Shown: positions 46,310 through 56,453 of the stretch, in pieces
Layout of the letters: each line of letters opens with the position of its first letter
Position numbering within the stretch: the first letter of the stretch is position 1
Origin: Rhizosaccharibacter radicis
GTDB lineage: Bacteria; Pseudomonadota; Alphaproteobacteria; Acetobacterales; Acetobacteraceae
Direction: 5' to 3'
DNA length: 64,000 nt
Assembly: GCA_024508355.1 (NCBI GenBank)
Contig: JAMZEJ010000005.1
Coordinates: forward strand, 124,001 to 188,000
Notes under the pieces: generated by a model
The model's database searches: none
Seen by the model: only the letters and a program-made list of their open reading frames with translations
What the model was told of the DNA's origin: nothing
Program-made: the position numbers and the translations under genes

Positions 46310-49300
46310 GTGAACATCTCGCGCCTGTTCATTCTCCGGCCGGTGGCGACCACGCTGCTGATGCTGGCGATCCTGATGGTGGGGCTGTTGGGCTTCCGCT
46401 TCCTGCCGGTTGCCGCCCTGCCCCAGGTCGACTACCCGACCATCCAGGTCCAGACCTTCTATCCCGGTGCCGGGCCGGAGGTGATGATGACCTCGGTGAC
46501 GGCGCCGCTCGAGTATCAGCTCGGGCAGATGCCCGGCCTGGACCAGATGCAGAGCAAGTCGTCCGGCGGCGCCTCGGTGATCACGCTGCGCTTCGGGCTG
46601 TCCATCGACATGTCGGTGGCCGAGCAGGAAGTGCAGGCGGCGATCAACGCGGCCAACTCGTTGTTGCCGAGCGACCTCCCCGCGCCGCCGATCTATGCCA
46701 AGATCAATCCGGCCGACACGCCGATCCTGACGCTGGGCATCACCTCGTCGACCATGACGCTGGTGGACGTCGAGGACTATGTCGATACCCGCCTCGCCCA
46801 GAAGATCAGCCAGATCCCGGGTGTGGGGCTGGTGTCGCTCACGGGCGGCAACCGCAAGGCGATCCGGGTACAGGTGAACAGCCGGGCGCTCACCTCCTTC
46901 GGCCTGTCCATCGACGATCTGCGCACCATCGTCACCACGGTGAACGTCAACTCGCCCACCGGGACCTTCGACGGGCCGCTGCATTCCTCCACCCTGCAGA
47001 TCGACGGCCAGATCACGGCGCCCGAGGTGCTGGCCAACCAGGTCATCGCCTACAAGAACGGCGCGCCGATCAGGGTGCGCGACGTGGCCAGCGTGACCTA
47101 CGGCCCCGAGAACACGCAGCTCGCCGCCTGGGCCAACACGAAGCCGGCCATCGTGCTGAACGTGCAGCGCCAGCCGGGTGCGAACGTGATCTCCGTGGTG
47201 AAGGCGATCAATCGCGTGCTGCCGCAGCTGCGCACCTCCATGCCGGCCGGCATCACCATCACGCCCCTGACCGACCGCACCGTCACCATCCAGGCGTCGG
47301 TCAAGGACGTCGAGTTCGAGCTGCTGTTGTCGATCGCGCTCGTGGTGCTGGTGATCTTCCTGTTCCTGCGCAACCTGCCCGCGACCATCATCCCGTCGTT
47401 GTCGGTGCCGCTGAGCCTCGTCGGCACCATGGCGGTGATGTACCTGCTGGGGTTCTCGCTCGACAACCTGTCCCTGATGTCGCTCACCATCGCCACCGGC
47501 TTCGTGGTGGACGACGCGATCGTCATGATCGAGAACATCGCCCGCTACGTGGAGATGGGCGAGAACCGGATGGACGCCGCGCTCAAGGGCGCAGGCGAGA
47601 TCGGCTTCACCATCATCTCGCTCACCGTGTCGCTGATCGCCGTGCTGATCCCGCTTCTGTTCATGGGCGACGTGATCGGGCGGTTGTTCCATGAGTTCGC
47701 GATCACGCTCGCGGTGACCATCGTGATCTCGGCGATCGTGTCGCTGACCCTGGTGCCGATGATGTGCGCGCGGCTGCTGCGCGAGGAACCGCACCATCCG
47801 GAGGGTGCGCGTCTTCAATCGAGCGGCCGGCTCTCGCGCTGGCTCGAAGGAGCGATCGACGGCGCCATCGGGCTCTACGCGCGCATGCTGGACGCGGTGC
47901 TTCGCCACCAGCCGCTCACGCTGCTGGTGGCACTGGTGACGCTCGGCGTCACGGTGTTCCTGGCGGTGGTGATCCCGAAGGGCTTCTTTCCCGTGCAGGA
48001 CACGGGCGTGATCCAGGGCATCTCGGTGGCGGCGCAGGATACTTCGCTGGCCGCCATGAGCGATCACCAGCAGGCGCTCGGCCGCGTGATCCTGCGCGAT
48101 CCGGAGGTGCAGAGCCTGAGCTCGTTCATCGGCGTCGACGGCAACAACATGACGCTGAACCAGGGACGGTTCCTGATCAACCTGCGTCCCCACGACGAAC
48201 GCGACCTGTCGGCGGCGGCCGTCATCCGCCGGCTGCAGGGCGAAGTGGCGACCATCCCGGGCGTGTCGTTGTTCATGCAGCCGGTGCAGGACCTTTCGCT
48301 CGATACCTCAGTGTCCGCCACCCAGTACCAGTTCGTGCTGGAAACGCCCAACTACGACGACTTCGTCAAATGGGTGCCGAAAGTGGTGGCGAAGCTGCAG
48401 GCGCTGCCGCAATTGACCGATGTCGCGTCCGACCTCCAGGCCGAGGGACCGGTGGCCAAGGTGGTGCTGGACCGCGCCACCGGCGCGCGCTTCTCCATCA
48501 CGCCGCAGACGATCGACAACGCGCTCTACGACAGCTACGGCCAGCGTCAGATCAGCACGATCTACACCCAGTCCAACCAGTACCGGGTGATCCTGGAAAC
48601 CGACAAGGCACTCCAGCAGCATCTGTCGAGCCTGGACCAGCTCTACCTGCCAGGCGCCTCCACCGCCTCGGGCAGCGGCGCCTCCACGACGATACCCACC
48701 ACCTCGCACGCGCCGACCGGCGGTCTGGTGCCACTCTCGGCAGTGGCGTCCGTGCAGCAGGGCACCGGCCCGCTGGTGATCTCGCATCTGGGCCAGTTCC
48801 CCTCCACCACCATCTCCTTCAACCTCCGGCCCGGCGCATCGCTGGGTCCGGCGGTCGACGCGATCGAGAAGGCGGAGAAGGAGCTCGGGCTGCCGGCCTC
48901 GTTCCAGACCTCGTTCCAGGGCACCGCGGCGGCCTTCCAGAGCAGCCTCGGCAACGAGCTGTTCCTGGTGCTGGCGGCGCTGGTGGCGGTCTACATCGTG
49001 CTAGGCGTGCTCTACGAGAGCTTCATCCACCCGGTGACGATCCTGTCCACCCTGCCGTCGGCCGGGATCGGCGCGCTGCTGGCGCTGATGGTCGCGGGGA
49101 TGGACCTCGACATCATGGGCATCATCGGCATCGTGCTGCTGATCGGCATCGTGAAGAAGAACGCGATCATGATGATCGACTTCGCGCTGGCCGCCGAGCG
49201 CGAGGAAGGGCTGGCGCCCTTCGAGGCGATCCGTCAGGCCGCCTTGCTGCGCTTCCGGCCGATCCTGATGACGACTCTGGCCGCCGTGTTCGCGGCCTTG

Positions 49301-49507
49301 CCGTTGATGCTCGGCACCGGCACCGGCTCCGAACTGCGCCGGCCGCTCGGCGTCGCCATCGTAGGTGGGCTCCTGCTCAGCCAGCTGCTGACGCTGTTCA
49401 CCACGCCGGTGATCTACCTGTTCCTCGACGGCCTCGCGCGGCGCGTGCGCGGCCGGGGCACCGGCACGCCGCCGGCCATGCCGCCACTGCGGTCGCCCGC
49501 GTCATGA
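46310..49507 (+). CDS. mdtB: RND multidrug efflux permease, MdtB type
   Basis: This inner-membrane proton-driven pump of 1065 residues has 12 transmembrane helices, two large periplasmic porter loops and the helix-4 proton-relay Asp pair in [18 protein letters not shown]. NxxT-like and [13 protein letters not shown] motifs also match MdtB/MdtC pumps. The start is a GTG at 46310; the first 17 codons are nearly identical in DNA sequence to those of mdtC, which begins with ATG at the matching place, so GTG is secure. About residues 781–805 form a Ser/Gly/Thr insertion in the second porter loop. E. coli MdtB and MdtC form a 2:1 heterotrimer, likely here too. Confidence 0.95.
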   Translation: MNISRLFILRPVATTLLMLAILMVGLLGFRFLPVAALPQVDYPTIQVQTFYPGAGPEVMMTSVTAPLEYQLGQMPGLDQMQSKSSGGASVITLRFGLSIDMSVAEQEVQAAINAANSLLPSDLPAPPIYAKINPADTPILTLGITSSTMTLVDVEDYVDTRLAQKISQIPGVGLVSLTGGNRKAIRVQVNSRALTSFGLSIDDLRTIVTTVNVNSPTGTFDGPLHSSTLQIDGQITAPEVLANQVIAYKNGAPIRVRDVASVTYGPENTQLAAWANTKPAIVLNVQRQPGANVISVVKAINRVLPQLRTSMPAGITITPLTDRTVTIQASVKDVEFELLLSIALVVLVIFLFLRNLPATIIPSLSVPLSLVGTMAVMYLLGFSLDNLSLMSLTIATGFVVDDAIVMIENIARYVEMGENRMDAALKGAGEIGFTIISLTVSLIAVLIPLLFMGDVIGRLFHEFAITLAVTIVISAIVSLTLVPMMCARLLREEPHHPEGARLQSSGRLSRWLEGAIDGAIGLYARMLDAVLRHQPLTLLVALVTLGVTVFLAVVIPKGFFPVQDTGVIQGISVAAQDTSLAAMSDHQQALGRVILRDPEVQSLSSFIGVDGNNMTLNQGRFLINLRPHDERDLSAAAVIRRLQGEVATIPGVSLFMQPVQDLSLDTSVSATQYQFVLETPNYDDFVKWVPKVVAKLQALPQLTDVASDLQAEGPVAKVVLDRATGARFSITPQTIDNALYDSYGQRQISTIYTQSNQYRVILETDKALQQHLSSLDQLYLPGASTASGSGASTTIPTTSHAPTGGLVPLSAVASVQQGTGPLVISHLGQFPSTTISFNLRPGASLGPAVDAIEKAEKELGLPASFQTSFQGTAAAFQSSLGNELFLVLAALVAVYIVLGVLYESFIHPVTILSTLPSAGIGALLALMVAGMDLDIMGIIGIVLLIGIVKKNAIMMIDFALAAEREEGLAPFEAIRQAALLRFRPILMTTLAAVFAALPLMLGTGTGSELRRPLGVAIVGGLLLSQLLTLFTTPVIYLFLDGLARRVRGRGTGTPPAMPPLRSPAS

Positions 49508-49544
49508 GCGCGAGCGTCTCGCAGGCGGACGTGATGCCACCCGC

Positions 49545-52500
49545 ATGAACATCTCGCGTCTGTTCATTCTCAGGCCGGTGGCCACCACGTTGCTGGCGGT
49601 GGCGTTGGTGCTGAGCGGCATCGTCGCGTACACGCGGCTGCCGGTGGCACCGCTGCCGAACGTGGCGTTCCCGGTGATCCAGGTGCAGGCGACCCAGCCT
49701 GGCGGCTCACCGACGGAGGTCGCCAGCGCGGTCGCCACACCGCTGGAGCGCCATCTCGGGCAGATCGCCGGCCTCGAGGAGATGACATCGGAGAACACCC
49801 AGAACAGCTCGCGCATCATGCTGCAGTTCGGGCTGGACACCGACGTGGACGTCGCGGCCCATTCGGTGGAAGCAGCGATCCAGGCGGCGCGGGCCGACCT
49901 GCCGACCTCCATCCGGTCCAACCCGGTCTACCGGAAGTTCAACCCGTCCGGTCAGCCGATCATGATCATGGCGCTGACCTCCGACACCCGCACGCCGGCC
50001 CAGCTCTACGACCTCGCGACCAACGTGCTGCAGCAGCAGCTTTCGAAGGTGAAAGGCGTCGGCAATTTCCAGCCGGGCGGCTCGGCGCTGCCGGCGGTGC
50101 GGGTGGAGCTGAACCCGCTGCCGATGTTCCAGCAGGGGCTGGGCTTCGAGGACGTCCGTGCGGCGATCGCTTCGGCGAACGCGAACACGCCCAAGGGCTT
50201 CATCGATGTCGGCTCGCAGCGCTTCATGCTCGACACCAACGACCAGGCGAGACAGGCGGCGGAATACCAGCGTCTGGTGGTGGGCTTCCGCAACGGAGCG
50301 CCGATCTTCCTGTCCGACATCGCGCAGGTGAGCGACAGCGTCGAGGATCTGCGCAACGCGGGCTACTACAACGGCAAGCAGGCGGTGATCTGCATCGTCT
50401 TTCCCGAAGCCAGCGCCAACATCATCCAGACCATCGACAGCATCAAGGCGCTGCTGCCGCAGCTGCAGGCGGCCCTGCCCGCGGACGTGCAGCTCCATAT
50501 CGGCATGGACCGTTCCACCACCATCCGCGCGTCGGTCGCCGACACGCAGCTCACGCTGGTGATCGCCGTGGTGCTGGTGGTGCTGGTGGTGCTGGTGTTC
50601 CTGCGCACGCTGCGCTCGACGCTGATCCCGGCGGTGGCGGTGCCGGTCTCGATCGTCTCGACCTTCGGGGCGATGTATCTCCTGGGCTTCTCGCTCGACA
50701 ACCTGTCGCTGATGGCGCTTACCATCGCCACCGGCTTCGTGGTGGACGACGCGATCGTCGTGCTCGAGAACATCGCGCGCCACATGGAGGACGGGATGGG
50801 ACGCCTCGAAGCCTCGCTCCGCGGGGCCCGGGAAGTGTCCTTCACCGTGGTGTCGATCACCGTGTCGCTGATCGCGGTGTTCCTGCCGATCCTGTTGCTG
50901 CCGGGCATCGCGGGCAAGTTCTTCTTCGAGTTCGCGATGACGCTGATCGTCACCATCAGCGTATCGCTGGTGCTGTCGCTCACCGTGACGCCGATGATGT
51001 GCGCCCTGCTGCTGAACGTCCGGCCACGGGTCGATGCCGAAACGGCGCATGCCGACATGCGGGCCGCCGGGACGACCCCGGGTCTGTGGCACCGGCTCGG
51101 CGTCCGGCTGTCGGCCGGCATCGAGCTGGCGCTGGACGGCATGCTGTCCGGCTACGAGCGCAGCCTGCACTGGGCGCTCCGGCACCGCCGGCTGATGCTG
51201 CTGAGCCTGCCGCTCACCATCGCGCTGACGATCGCGCTGTTCGTCCGGCTGCCCAAGACCTTCTTCCCGAACCAGGATGTCGGGCTGCTGATCGCCCACG
51301 TGGAAGGCGAGCAGAGCATCTCCTTCCAGAACATGACCCGCAAGCTGGTGGAAGTGCAGAAGGCGGTGATGGGCGATCCGGACGTGCTGACGGTCGCGGG
51401 CTTCACCGGCGGCCGGGGCACCAACCAGGCGCAGCTCTTCATCCAGCTCAAGCCCAAGGGGCAGCGGCCGGACACGGTGGACGAGACCATCGCGCGCCTG
51501 CGCGGCAAGCTGCGCGACATGGTGGGCGCGCAGTTCTTCGCCTTCTCCGCGGGGGACGTGCGGGCCGGCGCGCGATCGAGCAACTCGAACTACCAGTATA
51601 CCCTGACGGGCGACGATCCCGACGAGCTCTATGTATGGGCGCCGCGTATCGAGGCCGCGCTGAAGAAGCGGTCCGAGCTGGCGGACGTGGACAGCGATCT
51701 CGCCCAGGGCGGCAACGCGATGTCGGTGCAGATCGACCGCGACAGCGCGGCGCGCCTGGGCGTGACGCCGCAGCTGATCAGCAACGCGATCTACGACGCG
51801 TTCGGCCAGCGCTCGGCGTCGGTGATCTACAACAGCCTCAACCAGTACCACGTCGTGATGGAGGTGGAGCCGCGCTACTGGCAGGATCCGAGCTTCCTGC
51901 ACCAGATGTGGATCAGCGTGGCGGGCGGAACGGCCAACGGCTCCACGGCGTCCAACCAGATCCGGGTCACGACGCAGACCGTCAGCAACAGTCCCGGCGG
52001 AAATGCGGGCGCCGGCGGGACGACTCCGTCGACGAGCCAGCTCGCACAGCAGAACGCGAACAGCAACAGCCTCGCGGGCGGCAAGGGCGCTTCCACCGGA
52101 TCGGCGGTGTCGTCGCGCACCGAAACGATGGTGCCGCTGACGGACGTGGCGAAGCTGGTGCCGACGACCACGCCGCTGGAGGTGGCGCATGATGGCGGCC
52201 TGCTCGCCGCCACCATCTCCTTCAACACGCCCCCCGGCGGGGCGCTGAGCGACGCCGAGCGCGCGATCGATGAGACCATGCTGAACCTGCATGTGCCGCC
52301 CGGCATCCACGGCTCCTTCGCCGGCAACGCCAAGCAGCTGCAGCAATCCGCCTCCTCCTATCCGCTGGTGGTGCTGGCGGCGCTGCTCGCCGTGTACGCG
52401 ACGCTGGGTATCCTCTACGAGAGCACGGTGCATCCGCTCACGATCATGAGCACGCTGCCATCCGCAGGCGTGGGCGCCATGCTGTTCCTGCAGCTGTTCG

Positions 52501-52940
52501 GCGGCGAGTTCTCGTTGATCGCGATGATCGGGGTCATCCTGCTGATCGGCATCGTCAAGAAGAACGCGATCCTGCTGGTGGATTTCGCGCTGGTGGAGGA
52601 GCGCGAGCACGGCGCCTCGCCGCGCGACGCGATCCTGCGCGCCTGCCTGCTGCGCTTCCGGCCCATCATGATGACCTCTTTCGCGGCAGCGCTCGGCGCG
52701 CTGCCGCTGGTGGTGGGCAACGGCTACGGGTCGGAACTGCGCAAGCCGCTTGGGCTGTCGGTGATCGGCGGCCTGCTGGTGAGCCAGGCCCTTACCCTCT
52801 ACACCACCCCCGTCGTGTATCTGTATCTCGATCGCATGCGGCACTGGTGGAACGCGCGCTGGCGCCGCCGCCATCCGGTCCGCCCGCTCCCGCCCGCCCC
52901 CCTCGCCGCCGGCCCGCGCCAGGATCCTTCCGCCCGATGA
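49545..52940 (+). CDS. mdtC: RND multidrug efflux permease, MdtC type
   Basis: This second pump, 1131 residues, is longer than E. coli MdtC (about 1025). It has the helix-4 Asp pair in [18 protein letters not shown] and [13 protein letters not shown]. The extra length is mostly a Gly/Ser/Asn/Gln-rich insertion at about residues 792–862 (GGTANGSTASNQ … GGKGASTGSAVSS), just before the conserved VPLTDVA strand of the periplasmic docking region, and a basic/proline tail. It starts 38 bases after mdtB and ends in an ATGA overlap with the outer-membrane factor, so all are translated together. Confidence 0.94.
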   Translation: MNISRLFILRPVATTLLAVALVLSGIVAYTRLPVAPLPNVAFPVIQVQATQPGGSPTEVASAVATPLERHLGQIAGLEEMTSENTQNSSRIMLQFGLDTDVDVAAHSVEAAIQAARADLPTSIRSNPVYRKFNPSGQPIMIMALTSDTRTPAQLYDLATNVLQQQLSKVKGVGNFQPGGSALPAVRVELNPLPMFQQGLGFEDVRAAIASANANTPKGFIDVGSQRFMLDTNDQARQAAEYQRLVVGFRNGAPIFLSDIAQVSDSVEDLRNAGYYNGKQAVICIVFPEASANIIQTIDSIKALLPQLQAALPADVQLHIGMDRSTTIRASVADTQLTLVIAVVLVVLVVLVFLRTLRSTLIPAVAVPVSIVSTFGAMYLLGFSLDNLSLMALTIATGFVVDDAIVVLENIARHMEDGMGRLEASLRGAREVSFTVVSITVSLIAVFLPILLLPGIAGKFFFEFAMTLIVTISVSLVLSLTVTPMMCALLLNVRPRVDAETAHADMRAAGTTPGLWHRLGVRLSAGIELALDGMLSGYERSLHWALRHRRLMLLSLPLTIALTIALFVRLPKTFFPNQDVGLLIAHVEGEQSISFQNMTRKLVEVQKAVMGDPDVLTVAGFTGGRGTNQAQLFIQLKPKGQRPDTVDETIARLRGKLRDMVGAQFFAFSAGDVRAGARSSNSNYQYTLTGDDPDELYVWAPRIEAALKKRSELADVDSDLAQGGNAMSVQIDRDSAARLGVTPQLISNAIYDAFGQRSASVIYNSLNQYHVVMEVEPRYWQDPSFLHQMWISVAGGTANGSTASNQIRVTTQTVSNSPGGNAGAGGTTPSTSQLAQQNANSNSLAGGKGASTGSAVSSRTETMVPLTDVAKLVPTTTPLEVAHDGGLLAATISFNTPPGGALSDAERAIDETMLNLHVPPGIHGSFAGNAKQLQQSASSYPLVVLAALLAVYATLGILYESTVHPLTIMSTLPSAGVGAMLFLQLFGGEFSLIAMIGVILLIGIVKKNAILLVDFALVEEREHGASPRDAILRACLLRFRPIMMTSFAAALGALPLVVGNGYGSELRKPLGLSVIGGLLVSQALTLYTTPVVYLYLDRMRHWWNARWRRRHPVRPLPPAPLAAGPRQDPSAR

Positions 52941-54571
52941 GTTCGCCCGCCCCCCGGAGCGCCGTGCGGCGCGCCATCCTCCTGTGTGCCGGGACTTCCC
53001 TGCTGCCGGGCCTCCTGTCGGGCTGCATGGTCGGACCGGACTATCATCGGCCGGCGGCGCAGGTCACGGAGCGCTTCAAGGAAGCGCCGCCCCCGCCGGA
53101 CGGGTGGCAGCGCGCCCAGCCGCACCTCGCCGAACTGCCGCGGGGCGAATGGTGGCGGCTCTATGGCGATCCGGTGCTGAACCGGCTCGAAGAACAGATC
53201 GACGTCTCCAACCAGTCGATCAAGGCGTCGGAAGCCGCGTTCCGCCAGGCCCGGGCCCTGATCGACGAGGCGCGAGCCAACCTGTTCCCGACCTTGTCGC
53301 TCGGCTTCAGCGACACGCGTTCCGGGTCCGGCGGCGGCGCCGGACGGATCAGCACCACCACCGCCGGCAGCTCGGTCGGCACAACGGGACTGGGCGGGAT
53401 CGGCACCGGGGTGGGCACCGGCGTCGGAACGGGAACCAGCGCGGTCGGCACCACGGTCAGCGTCGGCGGACGCGCCAGCACCACCTACCAGTTCCAAGGC
53501 AGCGGCTCATGGGATCTGGACGTATGGGGGCAGATCCGGCGGCAGGTGGAAAGTCAAGTCGCCGCGGCCCAGGTCAGCGCCGCGCAGCTCGCGAGCGCCC
53601 GGCTCTCGGCGCAGGTCGATCTCGCCACCTATTATTTCGAGATGCGCTACCAGGACAGCCTGCAGGCGCTGCTCAACCGCTTCGTGGACGCGTATGCCGA
53701 AACCGAGCGGATCACCCGCAACGAGGTGTCAGCCGGGGTGGCGGCGCCCTCGGACCTGCTGCAGGCGCAGACGCAGCTCGCCCAGACCCGGGCTCAGGCG
53801 GTGGCCGTGGGCATCCAGCGCGCCCAGTATGAGCACGCGATCGCGGTGCTGACCGGGCACGCGCCGGCCGACCTGTCCTTGTCGCCGGCCGAGCTGACGC
53901 CGCACATCCCGGAAGTGCCGGTGACCGTGGCCTCTCTGCTGTTGCAGCGCCGCCCGGACATCGCCCAGGCGGAACGGGCGATGGAGGAGGAGAATGCGCT
54001 GATCGGCGCCGCGATCGCCGCCTTCTTCCCCGACATCAGCCTGAGCGCCGCCGGCGGCTGGGCGGGCGACCCGCTCGGCTCGCTGATCAAGGTGGCGAAC
54101 CGCTTCTGGTCGCTGGGCGCGAGCGCCACGGAGGTGCTGTTCAACGGGGGCGCCCGCACCGCCGAGGTCCGTGCCGCCCGCGCCGCCTACGACGAGAGCG
54201 TCGCCAATTACCGGCAAACGGTCCTCACCGCGTTCCAGGGCGTGGAAGACGAGCTGGCGGCCCTGCGCATCCTCCAGCAGCAGGCGGCAGCGCAGGAGGA
54301 TGCGGTGAAGCTCGCCAACCAGAGCGTGCAGGTGGCGCTCAACCAGTATCAGGCCGGCACGACGATCTACACGACGGTGATCACCACCCAGACCACGGCG
54401 TTGTCGAACGCCGAAACCGCGCTGGGCATTCAGCAATCGCGCATCGTGGCGAGCGTCAACCTGATCGACCAGCTGGGCGGTGGATGGGATGCTTCCCTGC
54501 TGCCCAGCAAGAACAGCCTGCAGACGGACAACCCTCTGCTGCCCGCCTTCATCCAGAGGGACAAGAACTAG
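52937..54571 (+). CDS. Outer-membrane efflux lipoprotein (OprM/NodT family)
   Basis: This is the outer-membrane exit duct of the pump. The 544-residue protein has a lipoprotein signal ending LLPGLLSGC with lipidated Cys30, then MVGPDYHRPA, the family's start motif, and two TolC-type repeats with alpha-barrel helices (for example LLQRRPDIAQAERAMEEENALIGAAIAAFFP). Residues about 128–184, at the position of the first extracellular loop, are a Gly/Thr/Ser/Val stretch (GTGVGTGVGTGTSAVGT) much longer than usual. The start ATG 52937 overlaps the mdtC stop. A strong terminator follows 33 bases after its stop. Confidence 0.94.
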   Translation: MSSPAPRSAVRRAILLCAGTSLLPGLLSGCMVGPDYHRPAAQVTERFKEAPPPPDGWQRAQPHLAELPRGEWWRLYGDPVLNRLEEQIDVSNQSIKASEAAFRQARALIDEARANLFPTLSLGFSDTRSGSGGGAGRISTTTAGSSVGTTGLGGIGTGVGTGVGTGTSAVGTTVSVGGRASTTYQFQGSGSWDLDVWGQIRRQVESQVAAAQVSAAQLASARLSAQVDLATYYFEMRYQDSLQALLNRFVDAYAETERITRNEVSAGVAAPSDLLQAQTQLAQTRAQAVAVGIQRAQYEHAIAVLTGHAPADLSLSPAELTPHIPEVPVTVASLLLQRRPDIAQAERAMEEENALIGAAIAAFFPDISLSAAGGWAGDPLGSLIKVANRFWSLGASATEVLFNGGARTAEVRAARAAYDESVANYRQTVLTAFQGVEDELAALRILQQQAAAQEDAVKLANQSVQVALNQYQAGTTIYTTVITTQTTALSNAETALGIQQSRIVASVNLIDQLGGGWDASLLPSKNSLQTDNPLLPAFIQRDKN

Positions 54572-54600
54572 CGGGCCGCCACCGGGCGCGACGGTACAAG

Positions 54601-54630
54601 AAAAAACCCCGGTGCGGCGCACCGGGGTTT
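54601..54630. terminator. Bidirectional rho-independent terminator
   Basis: AAACCCCGGTGC (54604–54615), loop GGC, GCACCGGGGTTT (54619–54630): a perfect 12-base stem preceded by AAAAAA and followed by TTT. It sits between the convergent outer-membrane factor gene (stop 54571) and the DUF1328 gene (stop 54660) and can end both transcripts. Confidence 0.93.
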
Positions 54631-54659
54631 CTCCATGGAAGCGCCGGTAAGCGCTCCGC

Positions 54660-54833
54660 TCAGAAGATCGCCTTGCCTGCCATCAGCCCCATGATCAGCA
54701 GCACCACGAAGATCACGATGGCGATGAAGAACAGGATCTTGGCGATACCGGCCGTCGCGGCGGAAACGCCCGAGAAGCCGAAGATGCCGGCGATGATCGA
54801 GATCACCAGGAAGAGCAGCGCCAGTTTAAGCAT
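54660..54833 (-). CDS. DUF1328 (YtjA) small membrane protein
   Basis: This 57-residue protein reads [20 protein letters not shown], then a short polar turn ([12 protein letters not shown]), and a second helix [18 protein letters not shown]. Two-helix DUF1328/YtjA proteins sit in the inner membrane and often appear with stress genes; function unknown. GAGGAAA precedes the ATG. It lies immediately downstream of the CsbD-like gene at 54912 on the same strand, a pairing that also suggests envelope or osmotic stress. Confidence 0.9.
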   Translation of the reverse strand: MLKLALLFLVISIIAGIFGFSGVSAATAGIAKILFFIAIVIFVVLLIMGLMAGKAIF

Positions 54834-54911
54834 CGTTTCCTCGTCTAGAATGGCCTTGTCGCTGCTGAACGAAAACGCTTCCCCGGAAGTTCCGGCGCCG
54901 TTTCGAAACCA

Positions 54912-55166
54912 TCAGCGGCGGCCGAAGATCGCCCCCACGAGGAAGCCGAGGCCCAGCGCGGCCAGCAGCGCCACGATCGGCTGATCGGAGGTCACGTCGC
55001 GCACGGTGTCGAGCGTATCGCCGTAGTAGCCCTGCGCCTGGCCTGCGAACTGCCGCGCCTTGCCCTTGGCCTGGGTCGCGGTGTCGCCGAGCAGGCCGCC
55101 CATGCCGTCCTGCACCTTGCCCACCACGTCCTCGGCCACGCCCTCGACCTTGTTGCTGTCCACCAT
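54912..55166 (-). CDS. CsbD-like stress protein with C-terminal membrane segment (second copy)
   Basis: The 84-residue protein starts MVDSNKVEGVAEDVVGKVQDGMGGLLGD, a CsbD pattern, and ends with a hydrophobic helix LLAALGLGFLVGAIFGRR. It is a paralogue of the protein at 42237–42515; both share the DQPxxAL stretch before the membrane helix, so the duplication included the anchor. The upstream AGGAGACC ribosome binding site supports ATG 55166. It precedes the DUF1328 gene and is divergent from the zinc metallopeptidase. Confidence 0.88.
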   Translation of the reverse strand: MVDSNKVEGVAEDVVGKVQDGMGGLLGDTATQAKGKARQFAGQAQGYYGDTLDTVRDVTSDQPIVALLAALGLGFLVGAIFGRR

Positions 55167-55380
55167 CGTTCCGGTCTCCTTTCCCGCCGGCCGGCCAACA
55201 CGGCCGGCGCGGATTCGGAACGTGCAACGCCCGACGGCGTCATCGGATGCGGGAGCGGAACCGTAGAAATCGGCGGCTCACCGCGGAGATGGCTGCAACC
55301 CCGGCCTCCCGCCATTTCTTTCAACCCTCCGATCATCCGCTGCGGACGTCGCGGCTCCATCCTTCCCCTCGGACCTCACC

Positions 55381-56436
55381 ATGAAGCTGTTCAACTGCCA
55401 GAACTGCGGCAACCTCCTGTTCTTCGAGAACACGAATTGCGAGCAATGTGGCTCGGCGCTCGGCTATCTTCCGGATCAGGAAGCCCTGTCGGCCCTCACC
55501 CCGGACGGCGAAGCGATGGTCGCGCCGGGACGCCGGGTGCGGCTCTGCACCAACGCCGAGCTCGGGGCCTGCAACTGGCTGGTGGATGCCGACAGCGCAG
55601 AGGCCTACTGCGCGGCCTGCCGCCACAACCGGACCATTCCCGCTCTGGACGACACGGACACCCGGTTGCTCTGGCGGCAGCTGGAGGTGGCCAAGCACCG
55701 GTTGTTCTATTCCCTGATCCGCCTCGGCATCCCGCTGCCCAACCGCAACGACGACCCGGTGGAAGGGCTGGTGTTCGACTTCCTGGCGGATCTGCCCGGG
55801 GGTCCGAAGGTGATGACCGGACATGACAACGGCGTCATCACCATCAATGTTCACGAGGCCGACGACGCGCACCGCGAGCAGATGCGCCACCAGATGCACG
55901 AGACCTACCGCACGCTTCTGGGGCATTTCCGGCACGAAGTGGGACACTGGATCTGGGACAAGCTGGTGCGCGACGGCGGCCGGCTCGACGCCTTCCGGGC
56001 GTTGTTCGGCGACGACCGCCAGGATTACGGCGCTGCCCTGCAGCGGCATTACGAACAGGGCGCACCGGCCGAGTGGCAGGACCGCGCGATCAGCGCCTAC
56101 GCCACCAGCCATCCGTGGGAGGATTTCGCGGAGACCTGGGCCCACTACCTCCACATCATGGACACGCTGGAAACCGCCAACGCCTTCGGGCTGGGGGTGA
56201 AACCCAAGGTCCCCCATGCCGAGGGACTGGTGGTGGAGGTGGCGATCGATCCCTACCGCTCCATGCACATGGACGAGATCGTGGACCAGTGGGTGCCGCT
56301 GGTGTTCGCGGTGAACAGCCTGAACCGCTCCATGGGCCTGTCCGACCTATATCCCTTCGTGATCAGCGAGACGGTGCGCGACAAGCTGGGCTTCATCCAT
56401 GCCATGCTCCACGACGCCCCCGCCGCGACGGCCTGA
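55381..56436 (+). CDS. Putative zinc-binding metallopeptidase (DUF2248 type)
   Basis: The 351-residue protein begins with a zinc-ribbon (Cys6/Cys9 and Cys20/Cys23 of MKLFNCQNCGNLL … NCEQCGS), a second Cys cluster near residues 57–80, and a metalloprotease motif HEVGH (His185, Glu186, His189) in GHFRHEVGHWIWDKL. A glutamate-rich region EDFAETWAHYLHIMDTLE downstream likely supplies the third ligand. The family is usually found with transglutaminase-like and DUF2126 genes, as here (57834–61388). Substrate unknown; peptide cross-link processing is a guess from context. Confidence 0.88.
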   Translation: MKLFNCQNCGNLLFFENTNCEQCGSALGYLPDQEALSALTPDGEAMVAPGRRVRLCTNAELGACNWLVDADSAEAYCAACRHNRTIPALDDTDTRLLWRQLEVAKHRLFYSLIRLGIPLPNRNDDPVEGLVFDFLADLPGGPKVMTGHDNGVITINVHEADDAHREQMRHQMHETYRTLLGHFRHEVGHWIWDKLVRDGGRLDAFRALFGDDRQDYGAALQRHYEQGAPAEWQDRAISAYATSHPWEDFAETWAHYLHIMDTLETANAFGLGVKPKVPHAEGLVVEVAIDPYRSMHMDEIVDQWVPLVFAVNSLNRSMGLSDLYPFVISETVRDKLGFIHAMLHDAPAATA

Positions 56437-56453
56437 GACGGACCGAGGATCGA

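Noticed and set aside
49493..52910. Long minus-strand frame (over 1000 codons) antisense to mdtC
   Set aside because: Shadow of the highly biased coding strand; composition is His/Arg/Gln-rich and has no domain pattern.
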